A stretch of DNA of 64,000 bases, from NCBI RefSeq assembly GCF_002865645.1, contig NW_020194691.1, positions 1,426,001-1,490,000 of the forward strand. Reading direction: 5' to 3'. The notes beneath the pieces are model-generated. The model saw nothing but the letters and a program-made list of their open reading frames with translations. It was not told where the DNA came from and did no database searches. Made by a program: the position numbers and the translations under genes. This DNA is from Hyaloscypha bicolor E. Its lineage: Eukaryota > Ascomycota > Leotiomycetes > Helotiales > Hyaloscyphaceae. This document shows, piece by piece, positions 36,929 through 49,169 of this stretch. The stretch's first letter is position 1; every line of letters begins with the position of its first letter.

Positions 36929-38812
36929 ATGTATTACGAACGACGTCCTCTTCAAGAGGTCGACAAGAACCAATCCACATGTCCGCGACGACTACCTCCC
37001 ACCACAACTCTATCACGAAATAGCGCGACCAACCATCCGCGTAGCTTTTCAACAGGCACTGCCGACAAGGAGAACTTCCAACCCGCGTCGACCCAATCCG
37101 TAAAGCAATCGCTCGCCGAGCGAATTCAGTACCCTCTCGAAAATTACTACAATCTTCAACTCGAATCCTGTGCCAAATTCAGGGGCAAACCCTGTCACGT
37201 ACTCGTGGAAAGAACAGATGAAGATACGCCCCAAGCAGTTGTGATCAATCAGGCCTTCGACTGGGCTCCTGGAATCATGGCTAAAGATCCGAATAAAGCC
37301 AACACCGGGACTAACACAAACCGCGGTACTTCAAAGCACGAGTCGAAACTCGAGGCCTTGGGAATAGATATTTCTCCAATACCCGACCCGGCAAGAATAC
37401 CTACCGTAATACGAAAGGCTGCCCGAAAACAACCTGTTATTACGAATCGCCGACAGGTTACTGACAAACCGGCAAGCATCGCTAATCAGTTCAAACTCCT
37501 ACTTTCACGAAATCCTTCGGAGAAAACTCTTCAGCAACTTGCCCAAAATATACTCTTCCCTCCGCCATACGTCTGCGAACATATAGACGGCAAATTGCAT
37601 CAGGCGGATCTCAATGAGCTACCATCCACGTTTATAGGATTTGGCGCCAATAGCGACGTTCCTGAGTACACTTTTATTCGGACACGCTCACCGTTTATTG
37701 CCAGGGAATTCACCTCGCTCCCTCAATTCGGTATCAACTCTATTAACGAAGATCAACCCGAGCATGCTAGCAATAAAGAAGACGTTGTGGAGGAAGCACA
37801 AGATTCGAAACACGTGGCCAAGACCTCTCGCGAACATAAACAACGAAAGGACAATACTACGGCCAAGATAGCTACCACTAGTCGTCCAAATGAATCCGAC
37901 TTGCGCGGCGTTACGGATATAGTCCGTATTATAACAACAGGTTTCTTCAAGAAGTCCCACGCAGGGCTTCGGCATACATTGGGCGTCATTGGGAAAGGGC
38001 ACTACTAGGCACCGAACATATTCTTCGAATATAAGAAGAACGAAAGAGGCCAGTTAGAAGCTCGCCATCAGATAATGACCCAAATATATATTAGACACGT
38101 GGAGATAATAAGGCTAAGAAGAAGCTAGCCTTCACAAAGGCAACCTACCCGGCCGGACTACAACTTTGGCCTCACCATATGTGGCAGTATCGTTAAGGTG
38201 TGGATAATAGAGCCCAAGTCAGGCACAAATTCAGTTAAGGGCCAAGATATCGACATAACTCTCTATAACCTTCAAAAGCTATATAATTTTAGCCTCGAGC
38301 ACGCAAATGATATCAAAAGCCTAATTACGGTTATGGAAAAGCTCGATCAACTGCATGCCCAGATTGCCGTCGACCTGGCCTCGTTAATTGAGCCCGCTAC
38401 CTCAGAGCAAAATCAACTGAATTTAATAACATCTCAAGTCACGACGCCAGTCCTAGCTAAAACCAAGGCCGCCTTCGTTACCCAGCTGCCCGAAAGGCAA
38501 TCGATAATCGAACCGCCTCCTCCCAGAATACAATTTGGAATTAATAATAAATCTTCCCACAAACTGCAACCGGTAATCGAACTAACTACTCCTATAATAC
38601 AATCTGGATTTGTAGTTGAGAATAACACCAAATCCTCGGATCTGCCCCCTGTGAGCACGAGAGTAATGAACTTCTTAAGACCGCGACAAAACTCTGGGCC
38701 TTTAACGCCACCACCCGTAACTAGCTCACCCGACCGGCCCCCGTCCAAAGGAACCCCAGTAACCAGGGTGGTAGCAAGCAGACTCAGAAACAGACTTCGT
38801 AAGCGCGGATAA
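36929..38812 (+). pseudogene. unrecognised fungal gene, one frame with two in-frame TAG stops
   Basis: One frame runs from the ATG at 36929 to TAA at 38810-38812 (628 codons), broken only by TAG at 38006-38008 and 38126-38128. Both could come from CAG by the C-to-T change typical of RIP. The N-terminal third is hydrophilic. The middle has PYVCEHIDGK and SPFIAREFTSLPQFGI. The part around the stops (APNIFFEYKKNERGQLEARH, RPDYNFGLTICGSIVKVWII followed by EPK) is the most protein-like. The last 200 residues are rich in Pro/Thr/Ser and end in basic RNRLRKRG. I do not recognise the family. The P-D...E-x-K arrangement after a hydrophobic strand recalls PD-(D/E)xK nucleases, but that is only a motif match. 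It sits in normal-composition DNA next to the solo LTR. Confidence 0.7.
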
Positions 38813-40324
38813 GATCGAACTTCATGCAATAACTATCTTGCCAGGTTTGTTATTTGGACATGCTCGCAAATCCATTCCAAATCGAACTCGAACTAATCTA
38901 TAGCTCGCTCACTATTAAGGAGGGGAGATCATGCGTAGTATTAGATGGGCTAGATGGGCTTGGCAGATGCTTTAATAACGGAAGGATATGTTAGGGCTTA
39001 GAGGCTCGAGTAGGTTAAAGCATAGGTTCTCGTGAATTATTAGTAATGCTATTTATATCCGCTTTTAAAGTCAGTTAAACCGGTATTATAGAAGCTTGTT
39101 TATATGGGGTATTTACAAGATCGCATCTAGCTTAAGGGTTCTCTTTGCCTGCCCTTAGAGCCAGATGCTCAGGCCTCTAGCAAGGCAAATATAGGAATAA
39201 AAGATATATATAAAAAAGACATTTAACTTATATCTCTTTCCCGAGATCTCAAGACCTCTCAAGACTACTCTAACTAAATTATTACCCTTATAAGATTAGA
39301 GAGTAAGGGTCTCTTCTCCTTGGGAGTAAGTATACGAGGCCATATTAGAGACACAGATTCCTGAGGGCTTGTCTTTGCATAGATTAAGTTATTTCTGGAG
39401 CATTATATAAAAGCGACTCGAATACGTTAAGAGAGGCCAAGCCATACGAGGTACTTTTATTGAGACTCTGGGAGAAATAATATCCTTTATATTTCGATTA
39501 TCTTATCTCTAATATTAATATTATCGTATTAAGGAATCGCTATAAGGGATATAGTATTAATTTTCGAGTTACTAATCCGCTATTATTAGTAATGGAAGGT
39601 GTTTTGTATTGAAGTTTATAAGGGACTCGAGATTAAAGACCTTGAGTTAGGTATTACTACAAGTAATAGAAATACAGAAGTTAAAGACGCCTTGAGCGAA
39701 ATCTTGGTACATATTTTGTTTGCTGCTTCTCTAGATTTCAAGAGATCTTCGGAGTCCTTATATAGCCAGACATAATCTTTCCTGGCCTTAGCCCAATGCC
39801 CTTTCATTTGCATTACCAAATTGGGAATTGGCTACGAAGTATAAGGTTTCGCAGTATAGAGTTCATAAATTGTCTAGAAAATATTAAGATAATTAGAATA
39901 TATCCCGGTTAAGATATAGAAGAAGTTCGAACCGTAAAGCTATCTCTTTGGCCGAGATTCCCGTAGGAAGCCATAGAGTAATATATCCCCCTTTTATAGA
40001 GATTTCACTACCAGGCAAGCACGTTCTCAGTACTCTGTATTACTTATATATCCAATGGATATGCTATTAAATTAGCTAGCCACAGGCATAAGTGGTTCCC
40101 AGATTACTCTTCAAGTATGAAAGTCTGTGGGAATCGCTCGAGTTAAAGGTTACTATACAAGTGTTTCTATTAATGGCTCGGCAGGAGGAGATTCGGAAGC
40201 CGTTAGCGCTAAGATCGAGCTTGAGGGAAAAATCATTGAGGGCTCTAGGTTCTATAAAGAATTAGAGGTTAGTAACCAATTTGAAGATACCCGAAATGGG
40301 AATCCGCATTACCTCAGGCCCCCA
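38813..40324. other. degenerate region, no gene assigned
   Basis: Intermediate composition. A short minus-strand frame near 39,616-39,819 (HWAKARKDYVWLYKDSEDLL) looks somewhat coding and may be the C-terminal part or neighbour of the remnant at 40.3-41.0 kb, but it is in another frame. Confidence 0.35.
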
Positions 40325-41050
40325 TTACTGGTCCCATGTCCCATTCCAAGTCACTCCAAGGGCTTCTTCCCTATTAATATTTGGGAAAGAAACGTCTGGG
40401 CTATATATTGGTCCTTTGGTCTCGAGATACGGAGGACTAAACGGACTCCATGGAACAAGGCGTGAAAGAGGAGCCTCTATTAGTTTGGGTTCGCTGGTTT
40501 GTCTACCCCAATCGGATCGCAGCCAAGCATGTGTCCATGATTTCCATATAAGTTCTCCTCGCTTATTGAATCTGCAGATTTCCTTGCTCTTGAATAACCG
40601 CCCTTTATCCCGAATGAAACTTTCGACTCTGCTCCGGCAATACTCGAGGAAGTCTGGATTTATATACACTGTATTCTCGATCTTGAGTTACTAAAAAAGC
40701 CTCTGTAAATTGATTGCATGTACTAGTCGAGGTTTTTCAACGAGGTTGTGCTGTCGCATAAATCGAATAATCTCAAGCTGTATCTGCGGTGGCAGTTTAT
40801 ATTTCTTCTCCGGGCCCTTATTCATATTATTCCACTTCAAGCCATTAATATTCAAGCATCGATCGTGAAAGGCATATAGCTCTGTAATAATCTTTATCTA
40901 GTTCCTACGGAACTCACGCCGTATCTTGGCTTCGCCCTTTTTAATAAAGGCCTCGATGCTTCTGCGAAGATCAATCAAAGCTTGTCGTGTTACTATTATC
41001 GTGAGTATAGTTGTCAAATGAATCAAGAATTTGGAAACCACCGACTTCCA
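40325..41050 (-). pseudogene. unrecognised gene remnant with RIP-type stops
   Basis: The minus-strand frame ending at 40,325 continues upstream past the first ATG at 40,669: a TAG-TAA pair at about 40,690 is preceded in the same frame by LVEKPRLVHAINLQRLF, GPEKKYKLPPQIQLEIIRFM, LNINGLKWNNM and LRRSIEAFIKKGEAKIRREF. A further TAG lies within RREFRRN*IKIITELY. The downstream part reads KSWTHAWLRSDWGRQ. The start is not resolved. I do not recognise the product; it looks like a basic, helix-rich soluble protein. Confidence 0.5.
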
Positions 41051-41710
41051 GGGTGTGGTTTAATTAAAATATTAGATAGAGAGAATAGTAACGGACGTGG
41101 GAATTAATTAGAAGTGGTTTAATTATAAATGTCATTGTTCTACTACGGTGCCTGGACGATTACTTAATATATTAGTCAGCGACCATGAGTGAACTCGCGA
41201 ATGCCGGAAAATAGAGGTGGCGAGGGGAACTTCAAATAGAGGCATATTTGTTTGAGAAAACTTCATAATAGCAAGGGATTATGGAAAACGAGACCATAGA
41301 CAGGAGCAAACGGAGTTGAATTGCAAGCTGCGTAACTAGCCAAAATACCTTCTAAAAGACCTTTATAGAGTCCCTCGAAAGTGGACCTCCCGCGACCGGT
41401 AATTCCAATCCTGAGTTGCTTACTTGATTCCTTATGAGTATCGAGTGAGGTGCTTGCCGTCCCAGTAATCGATATACCGAGATTGAAAGAGATGACAATA
41501 TAGTGATTCAGGCTACTAATATATCAAACATCGGCCCTTTGGCTATTGCGAGTGTTTCATACTTGGCATCTTATTATGGATGACTCAGACAGGAGTTACT
41601 AGACTCAGATATAGTAGTATTCTCAAGTGGGCGTTTCTCTAGGAAAATGGTGCTTCGGATACTCCGAGATATCTTCTTCTTCAGGTCCTGGGAAATAGCG
41701 TATCCATTAG

Positions 41711-43069
41711 TTAATCCTCGTTAGGGGAAGATGCAGAGTCGCCGTCATTAACTGAACCCCAAGCAGAGGTCGGAGTGGCGTCCTCCATGTCCCATAGTTC
41801 CCAAGCCTTAATAGGCCGAAGTTCCCGCCACATTCAAGCATTGCCGTCTCGCCAGACATCGATCCTCTTGGGTAGTAGTTGCAGGTTAGCCTGGAGAGTG
41901 GACCAGGGGGGTCTTAATACGATGCCACTCAGGTCTGTGGGATAAGGGGATTACTGGCTAAACATCCGGATTAATATCAGGGTATTTTTATACCTTGCAG
42001 GTAAGAGTACGGTCATATTACGAATGGCCCGGCAAATAGTACCATTATAATAACTGAGGGCCGGCAAATCGGGAGAGTCAATAAAGCCGCTTCGAAAAGC
42101 ATTTAAAGTGGCATATTGGCCCTGGAAAATCATCCTTAACAGACCCATCTAATAACAAACGCGAAGGTAATTAAACAAAGAGCAGATACGGACGCGATTA
42201 TATTAAACCGAGATCGCCGCGTTGCCAGCAGGGTCGTGAATGGCTTGTTAAAGGTGACTAGGGCCAAAGTTCTGGAGATAATTCACCAGGAATAAATATC
42301 CATTTTTGAACTGGGTTCGAACCCAGGCAAGTTGCTCTAGGCATTGGCAGGAGCTGCAGGGAACCCGAGGATATGGAGGATGCGGATTCCGAATACACCT
42401 GTAAACTTTGAAGAACTTGCAGGAAAGGAGAATTGAACGTGCCCTCATGATATACAGAATAATATCCGCGTAAGCAAAGTCGTGGAATAGTTAGTAATTA
42501 TTAATAATATCAGGGGAGGTTTGCCAACCTGGATTCTCGAGGCAATTGAGGAAAGAGAGATCAACGCCATAAACTTCGAGGAATATTGTTCGGACCCGGT
42601 CAGCTTGTAGTCTGCTCCTGCCAGAAGATGCACGTTGAAGCAATATGATATGTTAATAGACCTGGGCGGTATGCTTTAACCCCATAAAGTCTAGGAAGAG
42701 TTCTTCATCTCGACTATCTAGCATGACCCTATGGAGATCTCTATATAGTTCCAAGAAGTACCCTTCTGCAAATAGTACCTAGTCCTTCTCTATTACCTCG
42801 ACAAGCTATGTAATATTTGCAAGATGGTCTTGAGTTTCGGCCAAGAGGAGTTCGGTTACTATAGTTCGAGCTTCATGTTCCGCATATCGAGTATTATGTT
42901 CCGCAAACCGGACTTCGTAATCCTGGAGCTGCTTTGTATAATTAGTATTCAGATCTGCGATATGTGACTCGAGGCGGGCAAAGCGATCTTCTATGGCTGC
43001 AATATCAAGGTTTTGCAATATATTAGTGCCGGGGGGCAGTATTGAGGGACTGGGCGGGGAGGTCGTCAT
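41711..43069 (-). pseudogene. unrecognised coiled-coil protein gene, broken by about nine in-frame stops
   Basis: One minus-strand frame from ATG 43,069 to TAA at 41,713-41,711 (453 codons). Residues 25-85 form a likely coiled coil (IEDRFARLESHIADLN, then repeated YxxHE/RYAEHEAR). TAG or TAA interrupts at 42,808, 42,781 and about 42,660, and in several later places; most could be former Gln codons, and one TGA lies near 41,833. Between the stops the protein stays coherent: EGYFLELYRDLHRVMLDSRD, FLEVYGVDLSFLNCLENPGW, MIFQGQYATLNAFRSGFID. The C-terminus is acidic (SVNDGDSASSPNED). The family is unknown. Confidence 0.6.
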
Positions 43070-44940
43070 TGTGGTGTATTTCCGCTATTAACTAGAGGCG
43101 GGATTAGCTTGCATAAAATTGTGAGTCAAATAGTGCCCGTACCTAAGATAAGACTCTGAGATGCGCTCGATTCAAAGGCCAGCGAAGGTTGTGTACTTCG
43201 CATAACGGATTTGGCAAGAAGGCGAGAGGAGGAAGCAGAGATAGCCAGGGCGGGAATTAGATTAGATTGGGATTAAGATTAATTAGGCTAAATGCGAATA
43301 GCGCTGCGCAAATAGTACGTTCACGTTACGGGCCACTGATCTTCTAATATGAATATGGAGGATAATAGGATCAGAAGCAGAAGATGCAACTTCTCGTAAT
43401 CCTGTATACTATTAGGAACTTGGTCTCGAGGCACTAGAGGGAAACTAGTAATAGTTAAAGCAATTATTTAATTAGGGAGGGAAAGAGAGGATCTACCTCG
43501 AGATTATCTATGGTAATTATATCAAGGTTAAGATTTAAAGGAACCATGCGCGATCCGATTTTCGAAGTTACCCCTCTTGGTTTGGATATCACGTGACCAT
43601 AAATATAATAATATAATAAAAGGCTTTTTCTGAAATAGTATTTTACTTACTACTTTTTAAACCAAGAATTCTTTTACCTTAATAACTCGCTCGATTCATA
43701 CAAATCCTATAAATAAGCTCGAAATTATCGAGCCAAACTTTACTTAATAACTATTAGAAATAATACTAATTTTATAACTAATTATATCTTTAAATATACT
43801 AATATATTCTTATTTACTAAATTATATAATTTTTATTAAAGGCTATATAAGTAAATATAAATGCAAAAAAGGCCAGATTTTTTTATTTTAAGAAATTATA
43901 TTTTAATTTTAAGTAATTTTGCTTTTTTAAATATATTTAAATAATAAAATTATATAAAAGAAAGTCTTTTTTATTCTAATAATAAAACTTGATTTAAAAA
44001 ATAAAATAGTATTAAAATCTCTTTTAAGAAAAGAAGATAATAAAAGAAAATAAATAAAGTATTTAATTTTATAAGAAATTCCCTAAATTTCTTTTAAAGA
44101 AAAAATAAAATAAAATATACTTTTTTTAAAAAAAATATTTTCTAAGCTTTTTTTTAAAAAGTATTTAATAATTAATTAAGTATTATTTTAAGTTATATAA
44201 TAATATATTTTAATTAAATTCTTTAAAAGCGAAAAAAAATAAAGAAAACAAAAGAAAATTCTTAAAAAAAATCTTAGCTTTATAAAGGTTTTTTTTAATA
44301 AATTTATAAATTATATTATAAAAAGATTACTTCTTTTTTAATTAAATATATATTTAAAGCTATATAATTCTATTAAAAGATTAAAGAAATAAATATAGGA
44401 ATTATATTAATTACTTTTAAAAACTTTTAATATTAAATTAATAAGCTATATATTATTATATTTAAGTTTTATAAATAGTAATTCCTTTATAATAACTTTT
44501 TATATAATAAAAAATATTATTAATATATTTAAAATTAAAATAAATATTAAAATATTAAAATTATAAAACTAAATTATATTTAATTAAACTAATAAATATA
44601 AAGTAATTAATTAATATTTATTTTATATTTGAAATTTTAATATAAATTTAATAATTAATTAAATATATAAATATATTCTTATTTATTTTTCTTTTTATTT
44701 ATTTTATATTTTAAAAGAATTTATATTTTAATTTTAATAATTAATTAAAGTTAGGATTTATATTTAAAATTATAATTCTATTAGCTAAAACTTTTAATTT
44801 TTAATTATAAAAACTAGTATTTTAATAATTAATAATTAAATTAAATAATTAAATTTAAAATTTCTATTTAAAAAATTTATTTAAAATTTCATTTTATTAT
44901 ATATTATAAATAAATAGCTAAAGCTATAATTTTAATAATT
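43070..44940. other. AT-rich region, no gene
   Basis: Composition is intermediate to about 43,600. After a CACGTGACC at about 43,591 it falls abruptly to nearly pure A/T with no coding signal or recognisable element. Confidence 0.5.
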
Positions 44941-45780
44941 AAAAGCCGGAAATTTAGGTTACTTCTCTTAATTTTAATAATTAAATAATTAGATCTCGAG
45001 TTTCAATTATTAAGTAGCCAGAATTTCAGGCTACCCTTATTAATTTTGATAGTTAAGCGGCCGAAGCTTGGATTTCGATAGCTGAGTAGCTAAAGCTTAA
45101 TTTCGATAGTTAAGCGGCCGAAGCTTGGATTTCGATAGCTAAGTAGCTAAAGCTTAATTTCGACAGTTAAGCGGCCGAAGCTTGGATTTCGACAGTTAAG
45201 CAGCCGAAGCTTGGATTTCAATAGCTGAGCAGCTAAAGCTCAATTTCGACAGTTAAGCAGCCAAAGCTCAGATTTCGATAGTTAAGTAGCCGAAGCTTAG
45301 ATTTCGATAGTTAAGCAGCCGAAGCTTAGATTTCGATAGTTAACCGGCCGAAGCTTGGATTTCGACAATTAAGCGGCTGAAGCTTGGATTTCGACAGTTA
45401 AGCGGCCAAAGCTTGGATTTCGATAGTTAAGCGGCCGAAGCTTGGGCTCTATAGCTGAGTAGCTAGAGCTTGATTTCAATAGTTAAGCGGCCGAAGCTTG
45501 GATTTCGATAGCTGAGTAGCTAAAGCTTGATTTCGACAGTTAAGCAGTCGAAGCTTGGGTTCTATAGCTGAGCAGCTAAAGCTTGATTTCGATAGTTAAG
45601 CGGCCAAAGCTTGGATTTCGATAGCTGAGTAGCTAAAGCTTGATTTCGATAGTTAAGTAGTCGAAGCTTGGGTTCTATAGCTAAGTAGCTAAAGCTTGAT
45701 TTCGATAGTTAAGCGGCCGAAGCTTAGATTTCGATAGCTAAGCAGCCGGAATCTTAGCTTTGGCTACTTAGCTATTAAAA
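44941..45780 (+). repeat. minisatellite array 2 (core AGTTAAGCGGCCGAAGCTT), decaying leftwards
   Basis: About 25 units of about 30 bp: TTTCGATAGTTAAGCGGCCGAAGCTTGGA with a sister unit TTTCGATAGCTGAGTAGCTAAAGCTT. The left edge (44,940-45,040) is decayed (AATTTTAATAATTAAATAAT). At the right edge the last unit is turned round (TTAGCTTTGGCTACTTAGC), so the array ends in a small inverted repeat. The core equals that of array 1 except for one T/G. Confidence 0.88.
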
Positions 45781-46268
45781 TTAATTAGGGCAAGTTAGAA
45801 AAAAGTAAATATCGAGTAGGGAAATTATGCAAATTTATAAGGAGAAATAATTCATTATAGTCACGACTTATTAAAATTGATCCGGAAGACTATAGTAACC
45901 CTTAATTAATTATATATATTGCACTTTTCTTAAACTTAAAGTATTATGGGAGGGAAACTATAATAAGACAAAAACCCACATAAAGTATACTAGAGCACAG
46001 AACGTGACTTAATAGCAAATTAACAAGAATAAGGGCATGCGTAATAAAGCATAAATAGTATATAATTACAAAAGCTCAATTAATTAATATAAAGAAGGAA
46101 TAGATATCTAGAATTACAGAAAAAGCCAGCTTTCTTATATAATTCTCGCAAGTCACGTGCAAATAGCCCCAGGGTTTATTATGTAACCAAAACCTCAAAA
46201 CTGCCAAAATAACGCGATTTTTATAGAGTGCGGCTTGCCATACTACAGTATCTCTAATATATCCGCAT
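45781..46268. other. no gene recognised
   Basis: Intermediate composition (GTATACTAGAGCACAGAACGTGAC), no coherent frame. Confidence 0.35.
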
Positions 46269-46526
46269 CTAACCCTCGAAATCTGCTTTGTCCAGGAGCT
46301 CCCTTAGTATAAGTAAAGCATCCGTTATTATGGTAGCTATCTCCGCCTCTGCCTGAGCCTATTCTAAGACCTCCTTATAATAACCTTAAAGTCGATTATA
46401 TTACTCTATAGTATAGTCCTGGCGCTTTATTGTGAGTTTATACCGTTTACCGGAAATGCCATAAATATAATTAATCCAAGTGTCTTTATTATACTTGTGT
46501 TCTAATTTGCCGAGATTAACTAGCAT
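46269..46526 (-). pseudogene. small unrecognised ORF with RIP-type stops
   Basis: The minus-strand frame from ATG 46,526 to TAG 46,271-46,269 (85 codons) reads LVNLGKLEHKYNKDTWINYI and GISGKRYKLTIKRQDYTIE, then IATIITDALLILRELLDKAD. Three TAA/TAG codons in between could be former Gln. It is helix-rich and the function is unknown. Confidence 0.4.
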
Positions 46527-47599
46527 TTATTAAGGAGCTATAGAGCAAGTAACGTATTTTGATTTATTTGGTTTTTGAGTATTTAGGTATAAGATAAGAT
46601 CTTTAATGCGCTTTTTAAGGACAACGAATACTATTCCAGAGTAATAGAGACTTGGGGAGATATTAAAGGACATGTGAGCTCGACCTATATTAATCTAATA
46701 TTAGCTTGAGATCTCTCGATATTAAGGACACAAGATCGACTAATAGAAGCAATAAGATTACCGAGGATAATAGTATTATAGCTAAAGAGCATAATACAGA
46801 GACTCAAGCTACCGAGTACTAGGTAATGGCTAGAGAGTACCAGATTATAGCTAGAGCGTGTAATGCAGAGATATAGGCTAATAAGTACTAGTAAGATATA
46901 GGCAATATAGGCGCAAGTTCGAATTATTATAAGAGGAGAGTTTATGGTAAGAGAGGCTATAATGCAAGGTATGGCTAACTAATTATGGTAGATTAATTAA
47001 TAAGTACCTGCTGCGATCATATAGAATTATAGTATTAAAGAGAAGTTCTTTATTTTAGACTTATAAAAAGGTAAAGAACTAGACGTCCTTGAGGCTCCAA
47101 ATTCACTATTCAAGCTCTCGTAAAAGTTGCCAACTAGTATATAATCGTGATTTCTTATTATATTTGTTTTAGATAAGCTAACTATAATTTAAAATATAGT
47201 AAAATATTATTATAATATAAAATATCTTGAGAGACTAGTAGAATATATAAAAGAGCTAAAATTTCGAAGAAACAGATTTGGTAATTATAATATTTGTAAC
47301 TTGTTATACTAGATAGTAATAACTAAATATGCCTAGTCTATTATTGCAATTTGTTACAATTTAGAATATTAGAGTATTTAGGTAAGTAGATTTCATAAAT
47401 TAGAGGTCCATTTTATAAATACAATATATAAAGACGGAAGGTCAATACTATAGGCTCTATTAGCTAAATATAAATACTACTATAAACTCCTCGAGTTTTT
47501 TGCTTGTGCGTAAATTAACTCCGTTTTGGAGAATACTCCGAGAAAGAAACCGAACTCCGTATAAGACTCTACCTATACTCAATCCATACTCCATAAAAG
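46527..47599. other. degenerate region with a possible plus-strand coding scrap
   Basis: At about 46,740-46,980 a plus-strand frame shows a short internal repeat (E-Y-x-x-M-A-R-E-Y-Q-I-I-A-R) with TAG codons inside, perhaps the end of a coiled-coil gene. The rest becomes AT-rich (47,160-47,420) and holds nothing I can name. Confidence 0.25.
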
Positions 47600-48870
47600 T
47601 GCATACTAGAAACATGAGAACTCCGGCCCCGTCCCAATTACCATAGTTTCGTATATCCTTTCTTGCCCCATATGCAAAGCATTACTTATCAAGAATGAAG
47701 TCGTCTTCGCAGGAAGGGATAGCAAGCTATAGGTACCATGCCTTGGCCAATTTGGTATCTTTAATAACTCATAGCCGCAGACATCTGGCAGATTCCTTCT
47801 TCTTCCGTCAATACTCTGCCGATTGCTTTTCTGAATAGTGTTCCGCGAGACGCTATATCTGACCGTTCTGTTCTGCCATTGCATCAAATAATCTAGAGAT
47901 CCTTGCTATAGTCCGCAGAACGAATAAAGATAGTTGTGAGTCTCTCTTGTCTTCCTTAACCAAAGCTCCGTATTTCTGTCGTAGCTAGAGGCATTTGCCG
48001 TACCCGTTAATATTATCGTATGCCAACGCTATGCAAGCATTTACCAAGTCCTTATTAATACCCAATTTGTCTAGTTGTCTATTGAGCCATTGCAAGAACT
48101 TCGCCACAGGCCGTTGTGCAAACCAGGAACTAGCAAGGGCTGCAGTTATATTAGAGTACTTATTCGGGCTAATGTCGACTAAGGGCAGGGAGGTGTCTCT
48201 CATTAATGTTGGCGTGGGCGTGGGGAAATCAAAGGGTTCGTCTAACTCGGGCGTGCTGCTTCGATATGGCGCGACTTGCTTTAAAAGAGTACTAAGGGCA
48301 GTTCTGGGGGCGACAGGCGGAACTTGAGTTAACGCCACATTCCGGCTGCAATCAATAGTTGGAGTTATTGGGATAATTGGTATTAGTAACGGAGTGGGCA
48401 TTATAGTAGGCTATTATTCCAAATAGTTAGTCATATTTTGCAATTTATCTTTACTTCATAGATTATAGGCACTTACGTGAAGCTTCTTCCATTTGGTGAA
48501 ATCAGCCAGTGCAATCTTGTTGTGGAGAAGCTGGCCGTGGAACTTTGAATTAGACAAACGGGCCGGACTGTGGCGGGCTTCGAAATAAGACACGAGCTCT
48601 TCGATTCGAGTATTAAGAGAAGAAGCCTGGAATCTTATTAAAGGTTAAAAAGGCACCAGGCTCATAAGCCGGACTTACCATTGCGTCCAATTGAGAAGAC
48701 TATGGAAGGGCGGATTTACGCAAATCAGATATCTGCCAGAAGCCACTATCCACTAACTAATCTATTACCTAGTCGAGAGCTAGGGGCTAATCACAATCAG
48801 GCTATGGCCGTGATAACGAATGGCGAGGAAAGCCAAGTTTGAAGTTGAAAAGTGAGGCAAACTTAACGAA
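47600..48870 (-). pseudogene. unrecognised intron-containing gene remnant
   Basis: Minus-strand gene with at least three exons. The exon around 48,700 ends ...SSQLDAM before a GTAAGT intron (ends CCAG). The next exon (about 48,631-48,477) reads SLNTRIEELVSYFEARHSPA and HNKIALADFTKWKKLH. A 66-nt intron (48,476-48,411, GTAAGT...ATAG) follows. The exon from 48,410 contains a proline-rich stretch, then AALASSWFAQRPVAKFLQWL and NRQLDKLGINKDLVNACIAL. After a TAG at 47,987-47,985 the frame continues with QKYGALVKEDKRDSQLSLF and a coiled-coil-like AMAEQNGQI. Stops elsewhere are TAG/TAA. Start and end are approximate. It is divergent from the gene at 49,170. The family is unknown. Confidence 0.5.
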
Positions 48871-49169
48871 GCTAAGGGTCGCGTGTTCCCATACGGGTGC
48901 AAAGATTGCAGTCACAAGCGCTTCCAGGGTAAGGCGTGGGTGCAGAGACCTCCGAATGGTAATAGTATAAGTGCAAAGAACACGAAGTAATAAAGCGCAA
49001 AGATTTTGAATAGCTATGGTGCAAATCGCTATTATTAATATTAATATTCCTGGTCATTTTGGGACTAGCGCCATCCCCGCACCCGTAACCCCACCGAAAG
49101 ATTTAATCTCACGATCTCCACTTGTCCGATCCCAATATTAGCACACATTGCATTTGCTCTCTTTGAGAA

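Noticed and set aside
42300..42325. GGTTCGAACC, resembling a tRNA T-arm
   Set aside because: The loop is only six bases, no acceptor or anticodon arm flanks it, and it lies inside a coding remnant.
44941..45780. CRISPR-like array with about 30-bp period
   Set aside because: Units are contiguous and vary throughout, with no constant repeat and unique spacer pattern; the host is eukaryotic.
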